From the IMG/VR virus record IMGVR_UViG_3300028024_000007, positions 28,780 through 92,779 of that record: a DNA stretch of 64,000 nucleotides; one strand, 5' to 3'. Below the pieces are notes generated by a model. That model saw only the letters and a list, made by a program, of their open reading frames with translations, made no database searches and was not told the origin of the DNA. The translations under genes were made by a program, and so were the position numbers. Source of the stretch: a virus. This document shows positions 32,521 through 40,174 of this stretch, piece after piece (position 1 is the stretch's first letter; every line of letters begins with the position of its first letter).

Positions 32521-33314
32521 GGGCCCTCGGGTACCGCCGCGCCCCCGGCGGGGGTCCGCGCGACCGCGACGCCCGCCACCACCTGGGCACGGCGCCCGCG
32601 CCGACGACGTCTGACCTGCGCCCGATCTTCGGGCCCGCGGTCGACCAGCTCGCCCTCTCGTCGTGCGTCGCGAACGCGATCGCCGACTCGGTGCGCGCGG
32701 TGCAAGTCCGGCTCGGCGCTGACCCGGGGAGGGCGCAGCTGCTCTCGCGCCTCGCGCTCTACTGGCTAGCGCGCGCGGAGACCGGCGAGCAGGACGTGGA
32801 CCAGGGGTCGTTCATCCACCTGGCGTTCCAGGCGCTCAACACGTTCGGGTTCGCGCCCGAGTCCGCGTGGCCGTACACGGACGCCGGGGAGAAGTGGAAG
32901 CAGAAGCCGCCGCTGTTCGCGCTCGAGTCAGCCTTCGACCAGCGCGACGACAAGCGCCCCGAGGTCGACTACCGCCGCATCCTGAGCTCGGGCGGCGGCC
33001 TGGTGGACGACGTCAAGCGCGCCCTCGGCGGCGGCATGCCGGTGGTGTTCGGCGTCGAAGTCACCGAGGCGTTCGTCAACGCCGACCTCGGGCCGACCGG
33101 AATCGCCCAGGCACCAGGCCCCGGAGACGCGATCGCCGGCGGCCACTGCATGCTGCTCGGCGGCCACACGCCAGACTACGCCTGGGCCCGGACGAGCTGG
33201 GGCGACGGGGTGTTCGATCACGGCTGGTTCAAGATCGCCTGGGACTACCTCGAGGTGTCGGAGGACACGTGGATGATTGCTTCCTGTCCGCTTTATTCCG
33301 AGGGGTCCCTGTGA
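32517..33314 (+). CDS. Papain-like (C1A) cysteine peptidase, candidate lysis or processing enzyme
   Basis: This 265-residue protein has the papain order: Q44 six residues before catalytic C50 (DQLALSSCVANA), H210 in GGHCMLLGG, and then RTSWGDG where papain enzymes have NSWG. The normal catalytic Asn is therefore Thr 226 here. The distinctive hydrophobic regions around HGWFKIAWDYLEV fit the C-terminal sheet. There is no signal peptide. Position among lipoprotein and holin-like genes makes an endolysin-like or host-protein-cleaving role possible. Papain-family proteins are unusual as endolysins. Confidence 0.65.
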   Translation: MRALGYRRAPGGGPRDRDARHHLGTAPAPTTSDLRPIFGPAVDQLALSSCVANAIADSVRAVQVRLGADPGRAQLLSRLALYWLARAETGEQDVDQGSFIHLAFQALNTFGFAPESAWPYTDAGEKWKQKPPLFALESAFDQRDDKRPEVDYRRILSSGGGLVDDVKRALGGGMPVVFGVEVTEAFVNADLGPTGIAQAPGPGDAIAGGHCMLLGGHTPDYAWARTSWGDGVFDHGWFKIAWDYLEVSEDTWMIASCPLYSEGSL

Positions 33315-33559
33315 GGCTCGCGGCTATCCTGGTGGTTCTCGGGTGCGTCGCGACCGTACCGCCGCCCGCTCCCCCGCTCGTCACCGGGTCCCCGACCTGC
33401 GCGACTGCGTGCGCCAACATCACCCGCCTCGGGTGCGCCAACAAGTCCGCCCAGTGCGTCCCGGCCTGCGAGAACGCCCAGGCCTCCGGGATCATCTCGT
33501 ACGACGTCATGTGCATCACGTCTGCCGAGACGTGCGCCGCGGTTGACATCTGCCAGTAG
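33311..33559 (+). CDS. Cys-rich small lipoprotein
   Basis: This 82-residue protein starts at GTG with a short signal and a lipobox-like VVLGC (about 8-12). The mature part is Pro-rich then Cys-rich (CATACANITRLGCANKSAQCVPACENA) with spacing suggestive of disulfides or a small periplasmic domain. It overlaps the protease stop by four bases. Function unknown. Confidence 0.55.
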   Translation: MRLAAILVVLGCVATVPPPAPPLVTGSPTCATACANITRLGCANKSAQCVPACENAQASGIISYDVMCITSAETCAAVDICQ

Positions 33560-33588
33560 GAGCCGCACCGCAGCGTCGGACCGCATGG

Positions 33589-33618
33589 TAGACGGCGCGC
33601 CCGGAGCTGGTGCATCAT
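33589..33618 (+). promoter_or_regulatory. TAGACG-N18-CATCAT promoter, leaderless
   Basis: TAGACG (33589-33594) and CATCAT (33613-33618) are 18 bases apart, with the -10 seven bases before ATG 33626. Confidence 0.55.
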
Positions 33619-33625
33619 CGGCCAG

Positions 33626-34072
33626 ATGAACAAGTTCCTGGTCGAGACCGTCCTCCCCGCGCTCGGTTCGATCCTGGCGGCCCTGGTGCCGCTCGCGGTC
33701 TGGGAGCTGAAGAAGTTCATCGCCGCGAAGACCAAGAACGAGCAGCTGCGGGGCGTGCTCGACCGGCTCGCGGACGCGGCCTCCGACGTGGTCCGCGACG
33801 TCTCGGCGACCACCTACAAGGAGCTGTCCGCGCGCGCCAAGGACGGCCAGCTCACGCCGGAGGACCGCGAGTACCTCCGCGGCGTCGCCGTGAAGCGCCT
33901 CCGCGAGGTCGCCACGAAGGAGATCGTCGACCTCGCGAAGCTGAACGGCCTGGACGTCGTCCAGATGACGACGACCCTGCAGGGGAAGATCGAGGCCGCC
34001 GTCGACGAGATGAAGCTCGCTCACGTGGCGGCGGCGAACGCGGTCCCGGTCGCCCCCGTGGCGGGGGCCTGA
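33626..34072 (+). CDS. Holin-like protein (LL-H family-like)
   Basis: This 148-residue protein has one N-terminal membrane segment (about 8-29; LPALGSILAALVPLAVWELK) followed by a long charged helical cytoplasmic region and an Ala/Val/Pro tail. Its layout (N-terminal segment, helical C-terminus with ARAKDGQLTPEDREYLRGVAVKRL) resembles phage holins of the LL-H type. Position beside lipoproteins and a peptidase supports lysis. Holin identity is inferred. Confidence 0.5.
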   Translation: MNKFLVETVLPALGSILAALVPLAVWELKKFIAAKTKNEQLRGVLDRLADAASDVVRDVSATTYKELSARAKDGQLTPEDREYLRGVAVKRLREVATKEIVDLAKLNGLDVVQMTTTLQGKIEAAVDEMKLAHVAAANAVPVAPVAGA

Positions 34073-34076
34073 CGGG

Positions 34077-34772
34077 GTGGGCGAGGAGGAGGTCACCCCG
34101 GCGGAGTCGCGGCGGCCGCGCCGGACATCGTCGCGCCTGCAGAGTCTCCGCGACAGCGAGGGCTACCACCGGTTCCTCGACAAGGCGCTCTGGCCACTGC
34201 TGACGACGCTCGGCATGCTGGCGATCGCTCGCATCCAGCACGGCGTCACGACCAGCGCGGTCGACGAGAAGACCGACAAGGTCAAGACCGAGGTCAAGGC
34301 CGAGGTCAAAGCTGAAGCCAAGGCGACGGCCAAGACCGAGGCGAAGACGGAGACCGCCAGCGTGGTGGGCGGCGTGTGGTCGGGCCTCGCCGACCCGCTG
34401 AACAAACTGCAGACGAGGGTCGAGGCCTGCGAGGCTCGCCTCATCGCGGTCGAGAAGACGCAGAAGGCGCAGAGCGCGATCGAGGTCGCCCTGGCGCACG
34501 ACTTCGTGGTCGAAGGCCACCCGGCGGCGCTCCGCCGAATCGACGCTGGACTGGTCAAGGACGTGAAGGCCAACGCCGCGAAGAACAGCAAGGAGCTCGA
34601 GGCTCGGCGCAAGAAGCCGGTCCCCGCGCTCAAGCCGCTACCGCTCCTCCTGCCCGTCGCCCCGGCGTCCATCAGGCTAACGCCGGCACCGGACAAAAAC
34701 GACCATCCGACAGTGGCGCCGGTGGTGCCGACCGCACCGCAGAATCTCGACGCCGGATTGGGCAAGGGGTGA
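34077..34772 (+). CDS. Membrane-anchored coiled-coil protein (possible inner spanin)
   Basis: This 231-residue protein starts at GTG, has a basic N-terminus, one weak membrane segment (about 40-55; ALWPLLTTLGMLAIARI) and a repetitive charged stretch (KVKTEVKAEVKAEAKATAKTEAKTE, about 69-93) with a coiled-coil pattern, then a helical region and Pro-rich tail. An N-terminal membrane anchor with a long coiled-coil is the architecture of an inner spanin. This is an inference from layout. Confidence 0.5.
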   Translation: MGEEEVTPAESRRPRRTSSRLQSLRDSEGYHRFLDKALWPLLTTLGMLAIARIQHGVTTSAVDEKTDKVKTEVKAEVKAEAKATAKTEAKTETASVVGGVWSGLADPLNKLQTRVEACEARLIAVEKTQKAQSAIEVALAHDFVVEGHPAALRRIDAGLVKDVKANAAKNSKELEARRKKPVPALKPLPLLLPVAPASIRLTPAPDKNDHPTVAPVVPTAPQNLDAGLGKG

Positions 34773-34833
34773 CGGACGTGGTTACCCTGTTCAGCAGGCC
34801 AGATGCGCATCTCCAAACCGCCGGCAGGGAGTC

Positions 34834-35223
34834 ATGAATGATGGGCAGCCTCGCAACGGTAGTGCGGGATCTGGTGACAGGGCGGCGCGCCTCGCGGAAG
34901 CAAATCGGAGGCTCGAGGACAACCAAGAGAGCCGACGGCACTGGCGCCGTGTCCGGGCCCTCCTCGACACTCTCAGCGAGATTCAAGGCTCAGCTGTCGG
35001 AGCTCAGGGAGTCGACCGAGCTACGACTCTCCGCCTTTTCGCGGACGCCTTAGACGAGCTCATGCCGACGCTCGCGGCGCAGGGACCCCTGGCGCGCGCG
35101 GAGGCCATCGACCTCGACCGCGGGCGCGACGCTACTCCGCCTCCGACCGAGGAGACCAGCGAGACGCGCCGGGCCAGGCGCGAGCGCGGCGAGGACTCCC
35201 GCCCCGGCCGCAAGCGGGCCTGA
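34834..35223 (+). CDS. Helical hypothetical protein
   Basis: This 129-residue protein is helix-rich (20-80) with a charged, Arg/Glu-rich disordered tail. An LRLFADALDELMPTLA segment (about 66-81) resembles helices in small phage regulators. A second overlapping frame starting at 34838 (71 residues) has higher third-position GC over its length, so the exact coding frame in 34834-35050 is uncertain. The gap before it, 34773-34833, holds a possible TACCCT -10 at 34783. Confidence 0.45.
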   Translation: MNDGQPRNGSAGSGDRAARLAEANRRLEDNQESRRHWRRVRALLDTLSEIQGSAVGAQGVDRATTLRLFADALDELMPTLAAQGPLARAEAIDLDRGRDATPPPTEETSETRRARRERGEDSRPGRKRA

Positions 35224-35226
35224 TCC

Positions 35227-35256
35227 TTGACGGTCGGCGGCCTCCCGACCGATGCT
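35227..35256 (+). promoter_or_regulatory. TTGACG-N18-GATGCT promoter-like element
   Basis: TTGACG (35227-35232) is followed by a hairpin-forming spacer (GGTCGG with CCGACC) and GATGCT (35251-35256). The start codon is 20 bases further on. Confidence 0.4.
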
Positions 35257-35276
35257 GGCGCGGTGCCCGAGGCGCG

Positions 35277-35681
35277 ATGACACCGGCCAGGATCCCACTC
35301 CCGTCGCGGGATGACATCCCGCGTCCCGTGGCCTCCCCGGAGGTCCCGCCGGCCGCGGACATCGAGGTCACGGAGTTCGAGGACATGCCGACGAACCTCG
35401 AGCGCCGGTGCCCCGGGTGCAGCAAGAAGTTCCTCGAGCTAGAGGGCGACTTCGGGATCCCCGTGACGCACGCTGCGGCCTGGGGGCCGCCCTACGACGG
35501 CGCGTGCCGCGGCAGCCGGGATCCCGGCGGGTGGTACTGGTGCAAGAGCCCGGTCGAGCCGGCCGCGCGTCCCGGGGACGGGCGCCTGGTGCTCCCGCAG
35601 AAGATGGAGGTCTTCTTCCTGCCGGACCGCCGGAAGACCGAGACCCCGGTGGTCGTCGACCAGCGCGCGAAGAAGGGATGA
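35277..35681 (+). CDS. Cys-containing hypothetical protein
   Basis: This 134-residue protein has a Pro-rich N-terminus and a central CPGC (about 44-47) and later C78 and C90 (GACRGSR, YWCK), suggesting a small metal-binding domain. It is predicted alpha/beta. It ends four bases before the next ATG. No family recognised. Confidence 0.55.
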   Translation: MTPARIPLPSRDDIPRPVASPEVPPAADIEVTEFEDMPTNLERRCPGCSKKFLELEGDFGIPVTHAAAWGPPYDGACRGSRDPGGWYWCKSPVEPAARPGDGRLVLPQKMEVFFLPDRRKTETPVVVDQRAKKG

Positions 35682-35685
35682 CCAG

Positions 35686-36300
35686 ATGTCCAGCAAGCTG
35701 ACCGTGAGCGGCCTCGCCTCCGTGACCCCGTCGACCCCGTGCGGGTCGACCCACTCGTCGTCCACGATCGAGCTCGACGTCGCTTGCAGGAACTACGCGG
35801 CCCAGGACTCCGGCCTGTTCGCCGTCAGCGGCACGTCCGAGGCTCCTCACCTGCTCGCCCCCGGCGGCGTCGGCGCGATCCGCTTCCTGATGATCCGGTC
35901 CGTCGACCGCGCGGCGATGGTCGCCCTCCTGACCAGCGCGACCGGCGGCGTCGACCAGGCGTGGCCGTTCTCGGACGTGCTCTACCTGCACGTCCCGTCC
36001 CCCGGAGATCCGATCTTGGCGGCGAAGATCGTGGGGACCGGGACCATCGAGTACGTCGCCGCCGGCGACACGGCCGCTGGTGGGGGCGGCTCTCCGGTCC
36101 TGCGCGGCGGGTTCGTCGGGTCGTTCGACTCGACGGCGCTCCTCACCGCCACCGACGCCAGCGTCTATATCCCCGGGGCGACCCTGGCTCGCGTCCGGAA
36201 CATCGGCTACTACACGCTCGACCCGCGCGGGACCAACCCCGACGACGGCTCGTCCTTCTTGGCGTCGTCCATCTCCGGCCTCCAGTGGGTGCTCACATGA
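35686..36300 (+). CDS. Structural protein, paralogue of the one at 2721 with C-terminal extension
   Basis: This 204-residue protein has a beta-rich N-terminal region and a central part (about 75-125; TSATGGVDQAWPFSDVLYLHVP and AAKIVGTGTIEYVAAGD) matching the C-terminal half of the 128-residue head protein at 2721-3107. A glycine linker (GGGG) leads to an additional 70-residue domain. Its stop overlaps the fibre D start. It may link fibre D to the virion. Confidence 0.65.
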   Translation: MSSKLTVSGLASVTPSTPCGSTHSSSTIELDVACRNYAAQDSGLFAVSGTSEAPHLLAPGGVGAIRFLMIRSVDRAAMVALLTSATGGVDQAWPFSDVLYLHVPSPGDPILAAKIVGTGTIEYVAAGDTAAGGGGSPVLRGGFVGSFDSTALLTATDASVYIPGATLARVRNIGYYTLDPRGTNPDDGSSFLASSISGLQWVLT

Positions 36301-37787
36301 AGAAGTGGCAAGAGCTCGCGGTCCTCGGCGTCGTGCTCGCCCTCGGGGTAGCGGCGACGGCGATCCCCGTGGCCGCCCCCGACTCCACGCTCATCTGCGA
36401 CGGGATCGCCACAGGAGTGTCCCAGCTGGCGACCGCCTCCGTCGCGGGCCGGCCGTCGTTCTCGACGCGCGCCTGGGTCGCCAGCGTGAAGGACTGGTTC
36501 ATCCTCGAGCCGGCTGGAGCGACGACTCCCGTCCCCATGGTGCACGTCAGGGCTCCGGACGGCAGGGACTGGTCACGCCAGGGCGTCCAGAGCCTGGAGT
36601 GGCTGACGCAAGGCACGTGGAGCGTCGACGAGAGCAACGCCACCGGTCTCGCGAATGACGAAAATACCTGCGCCGATGATCTGCACCCGTGTCTGACCGT
36701 TGACGAACTCTTACGCCGAATAGGGAAGCTATCGAGTTACACGTCGGACATCGTCGTGCGCTGGTTGAGTGACACCACGCGCCTGAGCATCAACCTCTCC
36801 GGGATCGTCCCGGGGAACCTCTCGATCGGTTCCATGGCGCCGACACTCGTATTCGTGGGCGTGCCTACGGTTGTACGATCCGGGGTGCTCACGGGAGCCA
36901 CAGATGCTCCGTGGACCGTGTCGGACGCGACCCTGCCAGCGTCATGGTCAGCGTCGGGGTGCCTGTCGACATCGAACGGGTCTCGCGTGATCAGGAAGAC
37001 TGACCGCACCAAGCACGCGATGATGGCCTATGAGAATAGTGCGCGAACGGCGCAGACGTCGCCGACCACCGGGTACTCGGCGGACTATTCCGTATCGGGA
37101 CCTGCATCTGCATCCTTCGCGATCGGAGATGCTTATGAAGTCCTGGCGTTGCCGAAGTTCCCCAAGGTGTCGCTCCCCGAGTACTCCGGCAGCTTCAACG
37201 GGACTGACTTCATCTACCTCGACATGAGTCTTATTATCGGAGGTTTCTCCCAGGTACGACTCTCGGGGTTCAGTGGGCCCGCGTCGATCGGCAACGTGGT
37301 CCGCACTGGCGGGATCATCTGCCAAGGTGTCATCTTCACGGCTGGCGGTTCGATCCAGGGAGTCCAGATACAAAATTCGTTCGACCGAAGCCTGATCATG
37401 GGCGGATCGTTCCAGGGCGTCACGTGGTCAGGCGACCTGCACGGATACGTAAACGTGATCGCGAAGACTGGTCAGCTCTGGGTGTCCCACTCGTCGTACC
37501 CGAGGTTAGGGACGCTCTACGTCTACGATGACACGACGACCGCGATCCTCGTGGACAACAACAGCTTCGCCAGCATCGACGCTATCCACGGGTCTGGTAA
37601 CACAGGCCTCATCGTCAACGTCGCCTATTCGGGGTGCTCGGTGAACTCCGTTGCCACCACGCCCCTGACCGCTTTCGACGCCACGACCAGCGCCGCCCAC
37701 CCGATCAGCGTGGTCGGGGCGCAGTACGATTACTCCGGCATCCCGATCACGGTGCCGGCCCACAACGCATCGTTCACCACGAACTGA
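36297..37787 (+). CDS. Receptor-binding protein D, paralogue of fibre A tip
   Basis: This 496-residue protein begins with a hydrophobic segment that looks like a signal or membrane anchor (about 7-28; LAVLGVVLALGVAATAIPV), unusual for a virion fibre. From about residue 95 onward it aligns with the distal domain of fibre A (GTWSVDESN, WLSDTTRLSINLSG, SPTTGYSADY, FIYLDMSLI, GVIFTAGGSIQGVQ). Repeats found in fibres A-C are absent. Third-position GC is markedly low over 36640-37780. It may be a secreted or virion decoy or a spare receptor-binding module. Confidence 0.65.
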   Translation: MKKWQELAVLGVVLALGVAATAIPVAAPDSTLICDGIATGVSQLATASVAGRPSFSTRAWVASVKDWFILEPAGATTPVPMVHVRAPDGRDWSRQGVQSLEWLTQGTWSVDESNATGLANDENTCADDLHPCLTVDELLRRIGKLSSYTSDIVVRWLSDTTRLSINLSGIVPGNLSIGSMAPTLVFVGVPTVVRSGVLTGATDAPWTVSDATLPASWSASGCLSTSNGSRVIRKTDRTKHAMMAYENSARTAQTSPTTGYSADYSVSGPASASFAIGDAYEVLALPKFPKVSLPEYSGSFNGTDFIYLDMSLIIGGFSQVRLSGFSGPASIGNVVRTGGIICQGVIFTAGGSIQGVQIQNSFDRSLIMGGSFQGVTWSGDLHGYVNVIAKTGQLWVSHSSYPRLGTLYVYDDTTTAILVDNNSFASIDAIHGSGNTGLIVNVAYSGCSVNSVATTPLTAFDATTSAAHPISVVGAQYDYSGIPITVPAHNASFTTN

Positions 37788-37814
37788 AAATTTGAAAGCC
37801 AGGAGCAACAGCCC

Positions 37815-38408
37815 ATGATCACGAACGCGAACAGTTCCTTCCCCCCTCGGGTTGCGAGAGGGCAGTACCACGCTGGGGCATCGTCCGGCGAGATAGCGGC
37901 CGGGACGACCCTGGAGCTGTTCCAGTTCCGGTGGACGGACCCCACGCACCTCGCTGTCATCAGGAGATTGATCCTGTCGATCGCCAAGGGCGTGACGGCG
38001 TTCACGGCGTCCCCGAGTGTGTGGCAGCTCTCCAAGGCGACCGCCTGGACCGCGCAGGGGACGGGCGGCACCGTCGTGGACGTCGCGACGACCTCGTGCG
38101 GGCTCCAGCGCAACACCATGCCGACGTCGCTGCTCGCCTCCGGTGACTGCAGGATCGCGACGACTGCGGCCCTCGGCGGCGGCACGAAGACTTTCGCCAT
38201 CCGCGGACCGCGCGCGTTAGTCCTGGACCCCACCGCCTCTCCGATCTTGCTCCCCACTGACATACTGCGCTGGGAGCCGTCGAACGGTGACTACCCTCTG
38301 ACGCTCGCCGCGAACGAGGGGATCGTGCTGCGCAACGTCGTCAACCCCGGGACCGGCACCATGCAGATCGGGGTCTCGATCGACTGGATGGAGGTAGATC
38401 CCTCCTGA
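37815..38408 (+). CDS. Beta-rich structural-like protein
   Basis: This 197-residue protein is Thr/Gly/Ser-rich and predicted all-beta, with a hydrophobic strand region. It starts at ATG after an AGGAGC site and probably belongs with the fibre/decoration block. A similar general layout occurs in the protein at 7752-8252 but no clear alignment. Function unknown. Confidence 0.5.
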   Translation: MITNANSSFPPRVARGQYHAGASSGEIAAGTTLELFQFRWTDPTHLAVIRRLILSIAKGVTAFTASPSVWQLSKATAWTAQGTGGTVVDVATTSCGLQRNTMPTSLLASGDCRIATTAALGGGTKTFAIRGPRALVLDPTASPILLPTDILRWEPSNGDYPLTLAANEGIVLRNVVNPGTGTMQIGVSIDWMEVDPS

Positions 38409-38429
38409 CCTGCCTGCGCTGGGGCCTCT

Positions 38430-38442
38430 CGGCCAACATAGA
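38430..38442 (+). repeat. CGGCCAAYAYAGA motif, copy 1
   Basis: The sequence CGGCCAACATAGA lies five bases before ATG 38448. The same motif precedes the genes at 57047 and 57645. Confidence 0.45.
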
Positions 38443-38447
38443 GACCC

Positions 38448-38999
38448 ATGGAGACAAACCAACCTGAGGGTAAGTCGTTCGGTGGCATCGACCCGGGGAA
38501 GGACGGCGGCCTCGCCGTCATCCGCCCGGACGGGTCGGTCGAGTTCTACGGGGTCCCGCTGGCCACGGTGGAGCTGTCCACAAAGACCAAGCTCGGGAAC
38601 AAGAAGACCCGGCGCGTCTACCTCCCCGCGGAGATGCTGCGCCTGGTGCGCGACGCGAGGCTTGACCACGTGACGATCGAGAAGGTCCAGCCGATGCCCC
38701 CGATCCGCGGCTCGTTCCGCCAGACCGGAACCGTCTCCGCGTTCTCGACCGGCGAGGGCTGGGGGATGTGGCAGATGCTGCTCGCCGCACTCGAGGTCTC
38801 GCACCAGGTCGTCCACGCGTCACATTGGAAAGCGGAGCTCATGCGTGGCCTCCCGAAGACGAAGGAGGCGGTCATCCCGTTCGCGCAGCAGCTCTACCCG
38901 CGCGCGGCCGGCGACCTGCGCGGACCGAAGGGCGCGCTGCTCATCGACCGCGCGGACGCGCTCCTGCTCGCGCACTTCGGGAAGCTCGGCCTGCGATGA
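38448..38999 (+). CDS. RuvC-like Holliday junction resolvase
   Basis: This 183-residue protein has RuvC-type nuclease motifs. GGIDPGKDGGLAVI (about 12-25) provides the first acidic residue, VTIEKVQPMP (about 79-88) the second with Glu, and IDRADALLLAHFG (about 166-178) the C-terminal acid pair. Such enzymes resolve branched recombination intermediates before packaging. The gene opens the right half of the window, in keeping with T4-type recombination genes further on. Confidence 0.75.
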   Translation: METNQPEGKSFGGIDPGKDGGLAVIRPDGSVEFYGVPLATVELSTKTKLGNKKTRRVYLPAEMLRLVRDARLDHVTIEKVQPMPPIRGSFRQTGTVSAFSTGEGWGMWQMLLAALEVSHQVVHASHWKAELMRGLPKTKEAVIPFAQQLYPRAAGDLRGPKGALLIDRADALLLAHFGKLGLR

Positions 39000-39547
39000 G
39001 GGCGGTCGGTGCCGTCGTCGCGTTCGTCGCCGACACCGACCGTCACGTGCAGCGAGCGTTCGACTGGTGCGTGCACGCGATCATGCGCGCGACCGGAGCG
39101 GAGAAGGTGAACGTCCGCTTCGCGGTGAACTTCGCGTCGTTCATGTCGATCCTGATGAAGGTCGTCGCGGAGGCGAGGTGGTACGCCGACAACGCGGTCG
39201 TCGCGGTCCTAATGTTCACCTGGGCCGCCTGCCTGTTCCTCCTCATGGGCATCGAGGAGCGACACGACCTCGACGCGGCCGCGCGCGGGATGATCTCCCG
39301 GGCCGACTCGGGGAGCGCGTTCGGTGACAAGGCGTGGGGGATCGTGGCGTCGATCTCCTGCGTGACGGGGAGCCCGTCGGCCAGCGTCGTCGCCGCGTGC
39401 GGACTCCCCGCGGCGAGGTTCAGCCAGCACCTGTCGCTCGCCTTCTGGCTCCTGCTCGTCGCCCACGGGTACCTCAAGCGGACCCCTCCGAAGCCCCCCG
39501 CCCGCCGGCGCCGCGTCCCTGCCCGGATCGCCCCGCAGGGCGCCTGA
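38996..39547 (+). CDS. Predicted membrane protein
   Basis: This 183-residue protein has probable membrane segments at about 65-86 (NAVVAVLMFTWAACLFLLMG) and 147-164 (LSLAFWLLLVAHGYL), and a Pro/Arg-rich C-terminus. Its start overlaps the RuvC-like stop by four bases. Possibly a superinfection exclusion or membrane-takeover protein, but no family is recognised. Confidence 0.55.
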   Translation: MRAVGAVVAFVADTDRHVQRAFDWCVHAIMRATGAEKVNVRFAVNFASFMSILMKVVAEARWYADNAVVAVLMFTWAACLFLLMGIEERHDLDAAARGMISRADSGSAFGDKAWGIVASISCVTGSPSASVVAACGLPAARFSQHLSLAFWLLLVAHGYLKRTPPKPPARRRRVPARIAPQGA

Positions 39548-39591
39548 CCACGGACTCAGATCGGCTGCCACCGGCGGGCGGACGATTTCGG

Positions 39592-39621
39592 TTTGCGTTC
39601 TGGTTTTAATTACGGTACTGT
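39592..39621 (+). promoter_or_regulatory. Replication-side promoter A with palindrome
   Basis: TTTGCG (39592-39597) and TACTGT (39616-39621) are 18 bases apart in an AT-rich patch. The core TTAATTACGGTACT forms an imperfect palindrome. The 65-base leader contains TTGTCGGTTGGA and AACCCAGGAGG before ATG 39687. Confidence 0.55.
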
Positions 39622-39686
39622 TCTTCTTGTCGGTTGGATCGGTCCCCGCCCGGGACGGCCAGCCGGAAACCCAGGAGGAACTACCG

Positions 39687-39929
39687 ATGAACCTTGAACA
39701 GAACGCCGCCGCCCGCCAGCACCGCCTCTCGGACGAGATCTCCATCCAGGTCATCCTGGAGCGCCAGGGGCTCTCCACCCTGCTGGACCTAGTCTCCGCC
39801 GCCTGCGAGGCGAAGGCCGTTCGCGCCGCCAAGCACGCGACGGCGGAGATCGAGGACCGTTGGGTGGCCGCCCAGCGCGCGGTCGACGCCTGCTCCGCCA
39901 CCCTCGCCGTCGCCCTGGTGTCACCGTGA
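39687..39929 (+). CDS. Small helical hypothetical protein
   Basis: This 80-residue protein is all-helical (1-75) with many Ala, Glu and Arg. ATG 39687 is chosen over an upstream in-frame ATG because it follows the CCCAGGAGG site by nine bases. It is the first of a coupled run of small genes. Unknown function. Confidence 0.6.
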   Translation: MNLEQNAAARQHRLSDEISIQVILERQGLSTLLDLVSAACEAKAVRAAKHATAEIEDRWVAAQRAVDACSATLAVALVSP

Positions 39930-40174
39930 TCACCGCGGCCACGGTGACCAACGGGCAGGCAAGGGCCCTAGCTGACGAAGCGGTTGAAGCCGGGGATTAC
40001 ATGATGGCGTTCGTCTGCGACCGTGCCCGCGCATACCAACTCGATACGCGCGCCACCAAGTTCCTTTCACTCGAGGAGATCGAGCGCCTCCGGTCCATGA
40101 CCCCGAAGCAAGCTCGGCAGATGGTCGCGGCTGCCATCAACTACGCCAGGGCGAGGGCCGAGGTGTCACGGTGA
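39926..40174 (+). CDS. Small helical hypothetical protein
   Basis: This 82-residue protein starts at GTG overlapping the previous stop (GTGA). It is helix-rich, with LEEIERLRSMTPKQARQMVAAAINYARA at the C-terminus. No family recognised; it belongs to a run of stop-start overlaps from 39687 to 41140. Confidence 0.55.
   Translation: MITAATVTNGQARALADEAVEAGDYMMAFVCDRARAYQLDTRATKFLSLEEIERLRSMTPKQARQMVAAAINYARARAEVSR

Noticed and set aside
34838-35053. Alternative 71-residue frame overlapping the gene at 34834
   Set aside because: It has higher third-position GC than the longer frame but ends early, and the longer frame gives continuous helices into a well-biased C-terminus. Only one can be primary; I kept the longer, with low confidence.
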